Part shown: positions 41,462-50,849 of the stretch, piece after piece
Layout of the letters: the number at the start of each line of letters is the position of its first letter
How positions within the stretch are numbered: the stretch's first letter is position 1
Source of the DNA: an uncultured Clostridia bacterium
Lineage (GTDB): Bacteria; Bacillota; Clostridia; Oscillospirales; Acutalibacteraceae
Length of the DNA: 64,000 bases
Direction: 5' to 3'
Assembly: GCA_927362715.1 (NCBI GenBank)
Contig: CAKMIX010000001.1
Coordinates: 62,001-126,000 of the forward strand
Notes under the pieces: model-generated
What the model was told of the DNA's origin: nothing
What the model saw: only the letters and a program-made list of their open reading frames with translations
Database searches by the model: none
Position numbers and translations under genes: made by a program

Positions 41462-43936
41462 TTACGCCTGTGCGCTTGCCTTTTCGGCTTTGATCGCACG
41501 ATAACGCGCTTCGAGCTCACCGAAATGCGTATAATTCTCCGCCTGCTTAAGCAAGCGTTCCGCGTCCATATACGGCTTGGCAACGCGGTTGTAGTCCGCC
41601 TGCTTGTCAAGCTCCGCACGGATCTGCTTATTCAGGACCTTAATTTTGGCTTTAAGCGCCCGAAGCTCTTCCTGCACCGCTTTTTTGCCGGCCTTATCCT
41701 TTTTCTCACCGACTTCAAACAGACGCTTGTAAAGCGCGTCTTCCTGCTTGTCATACGATTCTTCTGTTTCAAGCAATGCCTTCAGCGGCGCCTCGTCGGG
41801 AACAAGGATCGCCTTGCCGTTCGGATAATATTTATCCAGATACTTACGCGCCGTCAGACGTGTGCGGCAGAAATGCACGCGATATTTGCGGAATTCCTTT
41901 TCGTCTTCGGTCTTGTTTGGCAGGGCCTTCGCCGCGCGAAGATCGGCGCGCAGATCGGAAATGTTTGCCTCCCGAAGCCCCGAAAGCCCCGCATCATAAA
42001 CCATTTGCGCATCGGCAAGCTCCTGTTTGCCGAGCTCGCTTTCAAAACGGGACATTTCTTTTAATACAAAGGGCGCAAGCTGGATCTCCAAGTTGCGGGC
42101 AATCTTGGCTTTCCGCGCTTTTTTCGCCGTGGAAACCGCTGCCTTGTCCTTCGCTTTCTTTGCTGCTTTGATCTCATCTTTCGTGACCTTTTCGACGTCT
42201 TCATTGACCAGCTTCTTGGCAGCGTCGACCATTTCCACGACTTCCACCAAGCTGTCGTCGCTTAAGGTATTGTTGCCGAAGTCCTCAAAGAACGCACGGA
42301 TCTTCAAGACCTTGACCATACCCTGCTGCTTAAGCTCAGTCAAATCGTAGAAGAAGTACGGCAGCACGTTGATAAATGCGCCGGCGATAGAGGCAATGAT
42401 CAACACGCCGCAAACCGTTTGCAGCACGTTGCCGTCATACAGTGCAAAATATGCGGTACTGGAACTGGACGCATCCGCGATCACATCTTTGACGACATTA
42501 CCGTTACGAAGAACTTTATTCATAACCTCGGGGTCATTGAGCACGCGCGCGGCGGTCGCTTCATTGATGCCGAAGCGGTCATACAAAAGATTTACGATAC
42601 CGCTGCTCGCAACGGTCACAAGGCCGCCTATGGCGGTGATGGTCGAGAACATGCCGTCGATGCGCTCGCCGCTGACGTATTGCTGATAGTCGCGGATATC
42701 TGCGTTGATGGAAGGCGTCAAGATCTGCATAAAGGCGTTCATCAGGTTGTTCATCCAATAGCAAACGACCAACAGGATGAGCGGCACCCATGTTGTGATC
42801 GCGCTGGTGTCAGCCCCCGTCATATCTATCGTGCGCACAACAGGGAGCATAAGCGCGATAAAGACAATGTTCATTACATTCGTGCCGATCAGCACGATGC
42901 GTTTGCCCCAAAGGCGAATGAAAATGGGGGCAAGAAGCATACCCACAAGCCCGGCATTTTGACAGATGAGCGTGATCACGGAATACACGGGTCCGCTGCA
43001 AATGCCGCCGTAGCTGTACAGCCAGCCGAGAACATTGGTCATGGATGTCTCAAGGAAACCGAGCCACGTTGCCATGGCAATGACCCAGAAATATTTGTTG
43101 CGCAGCACCTCGCGCAGCGAATCCATGAAACGGATCTGGATAACGTGTGTCTTTGCCTGAACGATCTTTTCCTTGGTATTTACGTAAACAACGATGCTCA
43201 AAATGACCGAAACGATCGCGACCGGCGGGTAAATATACCGATACAGCCGGATGTCGTACAGGTTGTCATTGGTAAGAAGATTTGCGAAAATCGGCATCGC
43301 AAGGCTCAAAATGGACGGGGCGAGCGAATAAACAACACCTTTGATCGTGGAAACATCCGCGCGTTCCTGCGTATTGGGCGAAAGGACGTGGATCAGGTTG
43401 TCGTACGCTTCCGTAAAGAAGTAATAGAAGAAATTTTGTATGAAATTAAACAGAAGCACCAGCGCGCAGGTCACGACATACGCTTTTTCCTCACCGAATA
43501 TCGTCCCTTCCCCGAACAGCGCGCCGAATTTGGCATAGGGGAACCAGACAAAAAGAATGGTGACAATCGCGCTCGGGATACCCATCTTGACGATATAGGG
43601 TCTGTACTTACCCTCTTTGCTGCGCGTGTTATCGATGATGTTCGCGCGAATGCCCGAAAGCGGGATATTTACGATCACCGAGATGAAATACATAATGTAC
43701 ACATGCAGCGGTTTGACCCCGAGCGTATTGCCGATCAGGACGTTCGTTGCGGACAGGATCATGTTCGTTGCCATAACGGCAAGGAACTTCACACCGATGC
43801 CGCCGCCCGCATAGGAGACGATCTCCCTATAGGGCATATAACGCCCTTCGGGGGGCTCGTTCCAGTGCGATTTGACCGTACGCACCAGATTGTTGATGGC
43901 GCTGATCTTGGAATTAGCGGTTGTTTTCTTTGCCAC
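41462..43936 (-). CDS. GPH-family symporter with long charged cytoplasmic tail
   Basis: An 824-residue fusion. Residues ~25-535 are a GPH symporter (GGGIGVKFLAVMATN, DNTRSKEGKYRPYIV, DYQQYVSGERIDG), with about twelve helices. The remaining ~285 residues are soluble, rich in Lys, Ala and Glu, and predicted coiled coil (AAKKAKDKAAVSTAKKARKA and later repeats). GPH proteins usually end near 450-500 residues; a few carry IIA-like domains, but this tail is not recognisably IIA. GTG 43936 has GAGG upstream. The sialidase gene precedes it by 63 bases. Confidence 0.87.
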   Translation of the reverse strand: MAKKTTANSKISAINNLVRTVKSHWNEPPEGRYMPYREIVSYAGGGIGVKFLAVMATNMILSATNVLIGNTLGVKPLHVYIMYFISVIVNIPLSGIRANIIDNTRSKEGKYRPYIVKMGIPSAIVTILFVWFPYAKFGALFGEGTIFGEEKAYVVTCALVLLFNFIQNFFYYFFTEAYDNLIHVLSPNTQERADVSTIKGVVYSLAPSILSLAMPIFANLLTNDNLYDIRLYRYIYPPVAIVSVILSIVVYVNTKEKIVQAKTHVIQIRFMDSLREVLRNKYFWVIAMATWLGFLETSMTNVLGWLYSYGGICSGPVYSVITLICQNAGLVGMLLAPIFIRLWGKRIVLIGTNVMNIVFIALMLPVVRTIDMTGADTSAITTWVPLILLVVCYWMNNLMNAFMQILTPSINADIRDYQQYVSGERIDGMFSTITAIGGLVTVASSGIVNLLYDRFGINEATAARVLNDPEVMNKVLRNGNVVKDVIADASSSSTAYFALYDGNVLQTVCGVLIIASIAGAFINVLPYFFYDLTELKQQGMVKVLKIRAFFEDFGNNTLSDDSLVEVVEMVDAAKKLVNEDVEKVTKDEIKAAKKAKDKAAVSTAKKARKAKIARNLEIQLAPFVLKEMSRFESELGKQELADAQMVYDAGLSGLREANISDLRADLRAAKALPNKTEDEKEFRKYRVHFCRTRLTARKYLDKYYPNGKAILVPDEAPLKALLETEESYDKQEDALYKRLFEVGEKKDKAGKKAVQEELRALKAKIKVLNKQIRAELDKQADYNRVAKPYMDAERLLKQAENYTHFGELEARYRAIKAEKASAQA

Positions 43937-43999
43937 GTTCTCGCCTCTTTTTTATGTAATATATCCTTTATATAGGTCTTTTCACACGCAAAAGACCGC

Positions 44000-45298
44000 T
44001 TATCCTTCTTTGATCCAATCCGCCGAAAAAGAGGCGAATCGGATCTCACGGCATTTGGTATCGGGCTCAAACAGCGCACCGATATTGCCGTCGGGCAACT
44101 GCGTCATGCAGCTGTATACAAACGATCCGGGCTTTAACAGCCGGCTGTACGGGAAGGTCTCGCCGTCATCCTCGGAGAGCCGCACCGTGCCTTCCGCACG
44201 GTCGCGGCGGTCGGCGGGATTCAAAAACACGACCGTCGGTTTTTCGGTACCCTGCAATTTCAGCACCGACATCTGGCAGACGGGCTGCGGCAGGGCGTCG
44301 TCCCAAGTGAAGTTTTCCCAGCTTTCGCCGCCGTTTTTGCTGTATGCCACGGCGGTGCTGTGGCGCGGGTCGTGGTTACGCATAAACAATTTCAGCGTAC
44401 CGTCTTCCTGCTCGATAAGCTGGGACTCGGTCAGCATATCCTTGGATTTGACCGTGCGGCAGTCCGCCCGCGCGCCGTCGATCTCCCGCGTGTTGTTGGG
44501 GCTTTCGCCCAAACGCCAAGTCTTGCCGCCGTCATCGCTGAAAATCACCGTGCAGGAAAGCCGCAGCGGAAACTTGCGCGTGCCGAAATAGATCGGGAAC
44601 ACTACCCGCCCGCGATATTCGCTGTTTTGCAGCACTACGCCGCGCCCGGGGCCCGGGCCGATGAAGCTCATATACGGCAGCTTGACCTGCCGGTTCAAAG
44701 ATACGGGCTTTGACCAAGTGAGCCCGTCGTCATCACTGTAGCACAGCATCAAATAGGAGGTGTTCTCTTCCTTAAAAGCGCCGCCCGTATACAGGTTGCC
44801 GCGTTTTTTGCCGTCCTTAAAAATATCGCCGTCGGGCGTGACCGTATAGGGCGTTTCTTTTCCCGATTCCGTCAAAAGCCGATCCCCGCGCCAGAGGTAA
44901 CGGCGCGCCCTGCCCCTGACAAACCGTGCGCCGTCGGGCGTCTCCCCGACGCTCAGGCGGCTGTTGCGGATACCGACGCGCGCAGGTGTATGGGAATACA
45001 AAAGCAGGATCCTGCCCGATTCCGGGAGATATGCCATCACGGGGTCGATCGCCGCGGATGAACGCATCTGTATTGTGCCGTGCTCGACAACGGCGACGAT
45101 ATATTCCCCCCAGGTCTTGCCGCTGTCCGTACTGCGGCGCACGACCTTGTCAATACGGTTGGGATTGTCCATTCCCGAGCACACACGCGCATCCGCGCAA
45201 GCCACGACTACGCCGCTTTTGGTAGTAATCACGGACGGGATGCGGTAATACGGCGCAGGTCCCCCTGAATCGGGACCGAATACGGTTTGAAACTCCAC
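44000..45298 (-). CDS. GH33-like sialidase, cytosolic
   Basis: A 432-residue six-bladed propeller enzyme that cleaves terminal sialic acid. The arginine motif YYRIPS is near residue 18, and several Asp boxes follow (STDSGKTW, SDDDGLTW, FSDDGGKTW, YSKNGGESW). There is no signal peptide from the preferred start GTG 45298, which has GGGGAGG just upstream. A promoter lies inside the longer frame, ruling out an N-terminal extension. It is upstream of the GPH symporter in one unit, so it may act on imported sialosides. Confidence 0.87.
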   Translation of the reverse strand: MEFQTVFGPDSGGPAPYYRIPSVITTKSGVVVACADARVCSGMDNPNRIDKVVRRSTDSGKTWGEYIVAVVEHGTIQMRSSAAIDPVMAYLPESGRILLLYSHTPARVGIRNSRLSVGETPDGARFVRGRARRYLWRGDRLLTESGKETPYTVTPDGDIFKDGKKRGNLYTGGAFKEENTSYLMLCYSDDDGLTWSKPVSLNRQVKLPYMSFIGPGPGRGVVLQNSEYRGRVVFPIYFGTRKFPLRLSCTVIFSDDGGKTWRLGESPNNTREIDGARADCRTVKSKDMLTESQLIEQEDGTLKLFMRNHDPRHSTAVAYSKNGGESWENFTWDDALPQPVCQMSVLKLQGTEKPTVVFLNPADRRDRAEGTVRLSEDDGETFPYSRLLKPGSFVYSCMTQLPDGNIGALFEPDTKCREIRFASFSADWIKEG

Positions 45299-45349
45299 AG
45301 GCTCCTCCCCTTTTTCCATATAAAACAAGAGCACATATATAACTATATT

Positions 45350-45378
45350 AATGTACCATATTTGCTTCTGCTTTGCAA
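45350..45378 (-). promoter_or_regulatory. Sigma-A promoter of the sialidase operon
   Basis: On the minus strand TTGCAA (45373-45378), 17 bases, TACATT (45350-45355). Confidence 0.6.
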
Positions 45379-45460
45379 GAATTTTGGAAAATTTAACGAT
45401 CAAAATCCGTTTTCAGCGCTTTAACACTTTTGTAATAATATTATAAATTGGTTACAAACC

Positions 45461-45488
45461 TTGTTTTTTTGCGAAATCCATATATAAT
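45461..45488 (+). promoter_or_regulatory. Sigma-A promoter of the O-antigen-ligase-like gene
   Basis: TTGTTT (45461-45466), 16 bases, TATAAT (45483-45488). Confidence 0.65.
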
Positions 45489-45546
45489 ATAAGTCAGTCG
45501 CGCGCATTTTGTTTTTGCGCGCCAACCTGTATTTGAGGATGAGTGT

Positions 45547-46998
45547 ATGAATCGAACGTTGTTTATGGAAAAGCTCGAGCGTGTGCGCGAGCTGATGATA
45601 ACGGGTCGATATATGATGCTGCTGTTTACTGTGACAGCGGTCTTTGCCATTTTTGAATGGAACGTGCTCGGGGTTTTGGTATTAGCCTGCATCGTCGGCG
45701 TAACGCTTGTGATCTGTGACGATCTGCTTGCCACGTTCATGCCGTTTATGCTGGTTTGTCTGGTCGCTTCTAAGTGTTACAATTCTTACAGCATCTTTAT
45801 CCAGTACGTGCCGCTCGGCATCGTCCTGATCGTTTGCCTGATCCTGCATTTCGTTTTGTATCGGAAAAAGCTCTCTTTTAAAGGCTCGCTGACAGGTTCC
45901 ATGCTGTTTGTCTCCGTTGCGGTAACGCTCGGCGGCATCGGCTTTATTTCCAAAGAAGAATATTTCAGCGGGGTCTCGCTGTTTAACATCTGCGCGCTGG
46001 GCTTTGGCATGGTGCTCTTGTACGGCATATTTTACACGCACCTGACCGTGCGCAAAAGCTACTCTCTGATTGAAAAGGTCACGCTCATCATGGTGATCTC
46101 CGGCTGCTTTGCGAGCCTTGTCACCATCGCGTTTTATATGGTCAATATCAACGAAGTGCTGGAAACGCGCTCGCTTTTGTTCATGCAGTGGCGCAACAAC
46201 TATTCGACCTTTTTGATGCTGTGTATCCCGTTTGCATTTCTGCGCGGCAACAAGCAGCCGTATTCCATCGTGCTCGGCTTCGTGTTTTATTTCTGCATTT
46301 TGCTGACCGGTTCACGCGGTGGTTTGGTCTTCGGCGCGGTGGAAATGCTCATGTGCTGCGCACTGTTTATCCTGTATGACCGCAGACGGCGGCTGACCTA
46401 CATTACGATCTGCGTGTGCATCGTCTTTGCGCTTCTGATCTTCTCCAGCGAATTTATCAGTTTCTTTGGTTCCACGATCGATCGGCTTTTATCCGCGATC
46501 AACGGCGTGCTCATCGGCGAGCAGCAGGAAGTTCGGTACTACCAATACATGCGCGGGATCGGGGATTTTCTGGAGCATCCCATTTTCGGTACAGGCATCG
46601 GGTACATGGGCAACCGCGACGTGTATGCCGGAGCGGATTTTTCGATCGCATGGTACCACTGCGCGCCCATCCAAATTGCAGCAAGCTTCGGGATCGTTGG
46701 CATTGCGGCGTATTCGTATCAATTCATTCGGCGCATGATCCTGCTTTGGAAAAAGCCTACGATGTTCAATATGACGGTGTTCCTTTCCTATGTCAGTTTG
46801 GAGCTGATGTCGCTTGTCAATCCCGGCATTTTCAGCCCGATCCCCTATCTGCTGATCGTCACGATGTTCTTTGCCATTGTCGAGCGCTGCAACGAGGGCG
46901 AGCCGCAGGAAACCATTTCGACCGGCACGCCGAAAGAAAGCGACGACAAAAAAGACGAACTACAGGAACATACGCCGGAACCGGTAGAAATTGCCTGA
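45547..46998 (+). CDS. O-antigen ligase/polymerase-like membrane protein
   Basis: A 483-residue protein with about eleven hydrophobic helices and a large extracytoplasmic loop near the end. The Wzy_C/WaaL-type conserved part is LLTGSRGGLVFGAVEML, then the periplasmic loop with EHPIFGTGIGYMGN. Members polymerise or ligate lipid-linked surface polysaccharides, sometimes other carriers. GAGGA precedes the ATG. No glycosyltransferases are nearby, so its product is unclear; the C-terminal 40 residues are hydrophilic. Confidence 0.82.
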   Translation: MNRTLFMEKLERVRELMITGRYMMLLFTVTAVFAIFEWNVLGVLVLACIVGVTLVICDDLLATFMPFMLVCLVASKCYNSYSIFIQYVPLGIVLIVCLILHFVLYRKKLSFKGSLTGSMLFVSVAVTLGGIGFISKEEYFSGVSLFNICALGFGMVLLYGIFYTHLTVRKSYSLIEKVTLIMVISGCFASLVTIAFYMVNINEVLETRSLLFMQWRNNYSTFLMLCIPFAFLRGNKQPYSIVLGFVFYFCILLTGSRGGLVFGAVEMLMCCALFILYDRRRRLTYITICVCIVFALLIFSSEFISFFGSTIDRLLSAINGVLIGEQQEVRYYQYMRGIGDFLEHPIFGTGIGYMGNRDVYAGADFSIAWYHCAPIQIAASFGIVGIAAYSYQFIRRMILLWKKPTMFNMTVFLSYVSLELMSLVNPGIFSPIPYLLIVTMFFAIVERCNEGEPQETISTGTPKESDDKKDELQEHTPEPVEIA

Positions 46999-47006
46999 AT
47001 ATGCAC

Positions 47007-47051
47007 AACAAAGCAGCCGACTGCCTGATCTGCGCAGCCGGCTGCTTTGTT
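47007..47051 (+). terminator. Terminator after the ligase-like gene
   Basis: A 13-bp stem with arms AACAAAGCAGCCG and CGGCTGCTTTGTT (47007-47019, 47039-47051) lies just after the stop codon at 46998. Confidence 0.75.
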
Positions 47052-47127
47052 GCGTGTCTCGGTTTTGAAATTGCGCTTTCGCACGCGATGTGTTACAATA
47101 TGTGCATCTGAAAAAATGAGGGAGCCT

Positions 47128-47961
47128 ATGAAAACACTATATTTAACGGATCTGGACGGTACGCTGCTCGGCTCCGACGGCAAGGTATCGAAGGAAAGCG
47201 CACGCATCATAAACAGGCTTGCAAAGGAAGGTCTTCTTCTCTCCGTTGCGACGGCACGCACTTTTATGACAGCAGGCACGCTTGTGGAGTCTCTCGACCT
47301 GCGCGCCCCTGCCGTGCTCAACAACGGCGTATTTTTGTATGATTTGAAGCAAAAAAAGGTGCTCGCCTATCATGCGATCGAAGCTTCGTCGCTGGTCGAA
47401 GCGCTCAGGGCTTTTGAACGGCATAACAAGGCACCGCAGCTGTTTTTATACGGCGATGACGGGCTTTTGTCCATTCATTTTACCGAGCACAGGCTGCAGG
47501 TCCAAAAGGATTTTTACGAAGCGCGCAAGGACAGCTTTCAGGGGCGGTTTCGGCGTGTGGAAAAATTAGAGGTGCCGCACGGACAGCACGCGACCTACCT
47601 TAGTTTAGTAGACACGCGAGAAGATCTGCTGCCCGTTACAAAGGAACTGCAAAGGATCGACGGGATCTCCTTTTCTTTTTATGCGGACAGCTATTCGCCG
47701 TATTGGTTTTTGGAGGTCTATTCCGAAAAAGCGGGCAAGGGCAGCGCGGCGCTGGAGGCAAAACGCCTGTGCGGGGCGGAGCGTTTGGTCGTGTTTGGGG
47801 ACAACTTCAATGACCTGCCCATGTTCGCCTGCGCAGACGAAAAATACGCGATGCAAAACGCCGCAGACGAGCTCAAGGCGGCGGCGGACGGTGTGATCGG
47901 CGACTGCGATGCCGACGGCGTGGCACGATTTTTGGAACAGCGATTTCAGGCGGGGAAATAG
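47128..47961 (+). CDS. HAD-superfamily Cof-type phosphatase
   Basis: A 277-residue sugar-phosphate phosphatase-like enzyme. The nucleophile motif is LTDLDGTLLG near the start, with the type II cap in the middle and the acidic motif VFGDNFNDLPMF near residue 227. Cof/YidA members act on phosphosugars and flavin precursors. ATG 47128 has GGGAG upstream; the frame before it lies in the terminator. The TTG-started gene follows 20 bases downstream. Confidence 0.92.
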   Translation: MKTLYLTDLDGTLLGSDGKVSKESARIINRLAKEGLLLSVATARTFMTAGTLVESLDLRAPAVLNNGVFLYDLKQKKVLAYHAIEASSLVEALRAFERHNKAPQLFLYGDDGLLSIHFTEHRLQVQKDFYEARKDSFQGRFRRVEKLEVPHGQHATYLSLVDTREDLLPVTKELQRIDGISFSFYADSYSPYWFLEVYSEKAGKGSAALEAKRLCGAERLVVFGDNFNDLPMFACADEKYAMQNAADELKAAADGVIGDCDADGVARFLEQRFQAGK

Positions 47962-47981
47962 GCGTATGAAAGGGGCTTGCT

Positions 47982-48782
47982 TTGCTGTACCGAACAGATG
48001 CTTTTGAAGAAACGCACATCAATCCCATAACGCAAAAAGCATATGACGACACTTGGCTTGTCGTACAATTAACGGATGCGGCGGACTACCAAATGCTTTG
48101 CGGCAGCCGCAACGGCTGTGCTTACACGCTGAAAGTCAGCCGACGTTTCAGCGGTTGGGAGTTTGCCGTTGGTGATTTTTTGGATTTCTATGCAAACGGT
48201 GGCAAAAATGTGCTTGCAGTCCTGTCTGAAGCGGATTTACAAGCCGTTCGCTCCATTTACGGCTCGCATAGCTGCCGCGACTGCTATTTGCGGACAGGAG
48301 AGCCGACCGTACTCGTACACTCCACCAACTTTGCGGCGTGGGATTCCATTCAAAAAGACGGATGCCTGCTTTCGTTTAACCGTCTGAAAGCGCGTAAAAA
48401 CGATTTGGACGAATTGCCCATCGGAAAGCAACTCGGGGATTTAGAGGAATTCAGTGATTATATTATGTTCGGCTCGGGTTCTGCGATTTCCGGAGAACTG
48501 GTCGAACTCTCTCGTCAGCGCGGTAAGATTCTGACTGACGAATCAGCGGAATACCGCACTGGTGTAAGATTGTATTTTGACGCGCGTAAAATCGCAGAGG
48601 GCGGCTTGTTGGTGCGCGATGGGATGCATCTGAAGGTCAAAGATCAGCTCGAATTAAAGCCATATCTACTGTTTTGCGCCACATGGGATACTGTAGGTCT
48701 TCCCTCCCCCATCGCCACACCGCGCGAATTTGCCGAGGCGGCGAACGTACATTTTGAAAGAGCAAGCACCTGTCACCGGTAG
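47982..48782 (+). CDS. Uncharacterised protein, possible ADP-ribosyltransferase-like
   Basis: A 266-residue protein with no family I can name with confidence. The start is TTG 47982, with AAAGGGG seven bases upstream. The middle reads VLVHSTNFAAWDSIQKDGCL, similar in pattern to the His-Ser/Thr start of RNA 2'-phosphotransferase/DarT-like NAD-binding folds (H-S/T then I..G-L). This is only a visual similarity. It follows the HAD phosphatase gene by 20 bases and probably shares its transcript. Confidence 0.7.
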   Translation: MLYRTDAFEETHINPITQKAYDDTWLVVQLTDAADYQMLCGSRNGCAYTLKVSRRFSGWEFAVGDFLDFYANGGKNVLAVLSEADLQAVRSIYGSHSCRDCYLRTGEPTVLVHSTNFAAWDSIQKDGCLLSFNRLKARKNDLDELPIGKQLGDLEEFSDYIMFGSGSAISGELVELSRQRGKILTDESAEYRTGVRLYFDARKIAEGGLLVRDGMHLKVKDQLELKPYLLFCATWDTVGLPSPIATPREFAEAANVHFERASTCHR

Positions 48783-48824
48783 ACAACCGGGAGCAAAAGC
48801 CTTATTTATTTGAGGACACCGCAT

Positions 48825-49862
48825 TTACGGTATCAAGTGCCGCACGATCGGGATTTTTTGCAGCAGGCAGGTCAGCAAAACGCAGAAGCCATAAATCAGG
48901 ATCGGCATGAAAAGCATGAAGCTCATTGGATAACCGTCCAACCATCCGTATTTTTCGCTTATTTGCAGCACCAGCATGTGCATGACATAGACCCCGAGTC
49001 CCGCGCCCGCCGCCTTGGTCACGAATCTTTGCGGTATGAAACGGTAGACTTTCTGCCACGGAATATGCTTAAACCATAACAGGAGCGCCGCCGACATCGG
49101 GAAACAGGCAACGGAATTGTACTCCATGAAAAAGGTATTTGTTTCTCCGCTTTGCCGCGCCAGCGCCCAGGTCCCGAAAAACATCAAGAGCGCGCCGCTT
49201 GCCCCTGCCGCATAAATCAACAGGCGTGTTTTTTTAGAATATTGTTCATGGCGAATCAGCCATCCGAGAAAAACATAACCGAAATATCCGCCGACTATAG
49301 CAGGCTTTAATTCGCCGTAAACGGGTCCCAAATAGCGCGTGAACACCGGCAGGAGCGCATTAAAAACAAAGCTCAGGGCACATAAATATTCGATCTGCCG
49401 AAAATTCTCAGGCTTGGCGAGCAGGGAAAGCACCGGCATGGCGAGATAAATGCCGAACAACGCATAAAAAAACCAAAAAATATTTGTCGCACCATTGTTA
49501 AGGAACGCATTGCGAACCGCCGCAAGGTCGGGAAGCGAAGCTTGATACATAATGACGGGAGAAAACAGATAAACGACCGTCCAAAACAAAAACGGTATCC
49601 CCGTGCGCAGCGCTCGCTTTTTGAAAAAGGTGCGGGTGGTGTAACGGCGGCGATATTCCAGCAAGGTCGTACCCGTGAGCATGAAAAATACCGGGACGGC
49701 AAAGTGCATGACCGTTTGGATCAGCAGTGCAAGATACCATCGACGCTCTTCCGCATAATCGAACACGCCGCCGGAGCAGTGCAGGCATATGACGGCAAAC
49801 GCCGCAGCAATATTTGCAAAGTCAACGTAATCCAGCCGTTTTTTATCTTTCGTTTGAACCAT
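48825..49862 (-). CDS. Membrane-bound acyltransferase family protein (OafA/WecH-like)
   Basis: A 345-residue protein with about ten hydrophobic helices, beginning RLDYVDFANIAAAFAVICLHCSGG, which contains the conserved histidine of the acyltransferase-3 family. VPVFFMLTGTTLLEYR follows near residue 55. Members O-acetylate or succinylate surface sugars. GGGGTGA precedes the ATG. It is a single minus-strand gene convergent with the HAD/ART-like pair. Confidence 0.88.
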   Translation of the reverse strand: MVQTKDKKRLDYVDFANIAAAFAVICLHCSGGVFDYAEERRWYLALLIQTVMHFAVPVFFMLTGTTLLEYRRRYTTRTFFKKRALRTGIPFLFWTVVYLFSPVIMYQASLPDLAAVRNAFLNNGATNIFWFFYALFGIYLAMPVLSLLAKPENFRQIEYLCALSFVFNALLPVFTRYLGPVYGELKPAIVGGYFGYVFLGWLIRHEQYSKKTRLLIYAAGASGALLMFFGTWALARQSGETNTFFMEYNSVACFPMSAALLLWFKHIPWQKVYRFIPQRFVTKAAGAGLGVYVMHMLVLQISEKYGWLDGYPMSFMLFMPILIYGFCVLLTCLLQKIPIVRHLIP

Positions 49863-49961
49863 TCCTGTTCACCCCGTTTAGTCTAATCTCTTTTAGACCC
49901 GCCGTCAAGGCGGCTCTTAAAAAATGTGCTGCTGTTTTTCTTTGAAAATCGAAAAAAAGAA

Positions 49962-49990
49962 TTGACAAATCCACATTTCAATGCTATTAT
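49962..49990 (+). promoter_or_regulatory. Sigma-A promoter of tRNA-Leu
   Basis: TTGACA (49962-49967), 17 bases, TATTAT (49985-49990), 38 bases before the tRNA. Confidence 0.88.
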
Positions 49991-50027
49991 ATTCGAGCAC
50001 GCGGAAAAACCGCTTCGTGCTCAATAT

Positions 50028-50114
50028 GCGGATATGGCGGAATTGGCAGACGCGCTAGATTCAGGTTCTAGTCGGGGCAACTCGGTGGAGGTTCAAGTCC
50101 TCTTATCCGCACCA
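50028..50114 (+). tRNA. tRNA-Leu (anticodon CAG)
   Basis: An 87-base class II tRNA with encoded CCA. The acceptor stem pairs GCGGATA with TATCCGC, the anticodon loop TTCAGGT gives CAG, and a long variable arm (TCGGGGCAACTCGG) is typical of leucine tRNAs. It reads CTG codons. Confidence 0.96.
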
Positions 50115-50155
50115 AACCTGCGGGGTGCGCTAAATGCGCTCCGCAGGTTTTCTTA
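50114..50155 (+). terminator. Terminator after tRNA-Leu
   Basis: AAACCTGCGG (50114-50123) pairs with CCGCAGGTTT (50141-50150), followed by TCTTAATTTTTG. The next gene begins 34 bases later, so some read-through is possible. Confidence 0.8.
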
Positions 50156-50187
50156 ATTTTTGCTTTGAAAACTTTTTGGGTGAGTCT

Positions 50188-50781
50188 ATGCGAAAAAGCA
50201 AACTGAAAATTTGGGCTGTGATTTTTGCCGTCCTTTTGGCGTTCAGCGTCGTCTCGATCATAGCGGACCTTTTCGGGCTTTCCGTCTGCTTTTTCGGCAC
50301 GCCGCTGCACGCATGGCTCGCACTGCCGTTTTGCGCGGGCAGCATAGGGCTTACGACCTGCCTTGTGATCTGGCTGAAACGGCGCAAGCGCGCGGGTGAC
50401 CGCCTTTTGCATACCGCTTTACAAGTCGTTTTGTGTGTGCTGTGCACGATCTCGGTGCTGGTCGCCGCTGCTGCCGCCGTATTGACGCACATTTCCTATT
50501 CCGACAGCGACATTTCCGGCGACGGGGCACACAAAGCGTTTTTGGAGACAGACGAAACCTCCGGCGAGCCGACGGTACATGTCTATAAGCGGTACTCCCC
50601 TTTCCTCGTCTCCTACCGAAACGCCGCCACGCTGTATGGTTTTTACGGCGACACGGAAGAGATCGAATACGTTTGGGAGGACACTTATTGCGAGGTGCAA
50701 TATCCCGGGTTTTCCGAAGACGCGCAAAGCGATGCGGATCGCAGCACGCTGACCAGACGAATCTATTACAATGTTTCATAA
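50188..50781 (+). CDS. Small membrane protein of unknown function
   Basis: A 197-residue protein. Three hydrophobic helices occupy about residues 7-30, 40-60 and 73-97, followed by a soluble C-terminal part with GDGAHKAFLETDETSGEPTV and YGFYGDTEEIEYVWED, probably outside the membrane. ATG 50188 has GGGTGAG upstream. I do not recognise the family. It has no operon partner; the terminator of tRNA-Leu lies just upstream. Confidence 0.75.
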   Translation: MRKSKLKIWAVIFAVLLAFSVVSIIADLFGLSVCFFGTPLHAWLALPFCAGSIGLTTCLVIWLKRRKRAGDRLLHTALQVVLCVLCTISVLVAAAAAVLTHISYSDSDISGDGAHKAFLETDETSGEPTVHVYKRYSPFLVSYRNAATLYGFYGDTEEIEYVWEDTYCEVQYPGFSEDAQSDADRSTLTRRIYYNVS

Positions 50782-50849
50782 AACGATGCAGACAAAAGAC
50801 GCGGCATGCGGGGATTTCCCGTCATACCGTGTCTTTCCTATTTTCAGAA

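Noticed and set aside
42419-43975. A 518-codon plus-strand open frame
   Set aside because: It is antisense to the GPH transporter and shows shadow composition.
45299-45403. N-terminal extension of the sialidase containing a hydrophobic segment, possibly a signal peptide
   Set aside because: It begins at TTG without a ribosome-binding site and contains the likely promoter; GTG 45298 has GGGGAGG just upstream.
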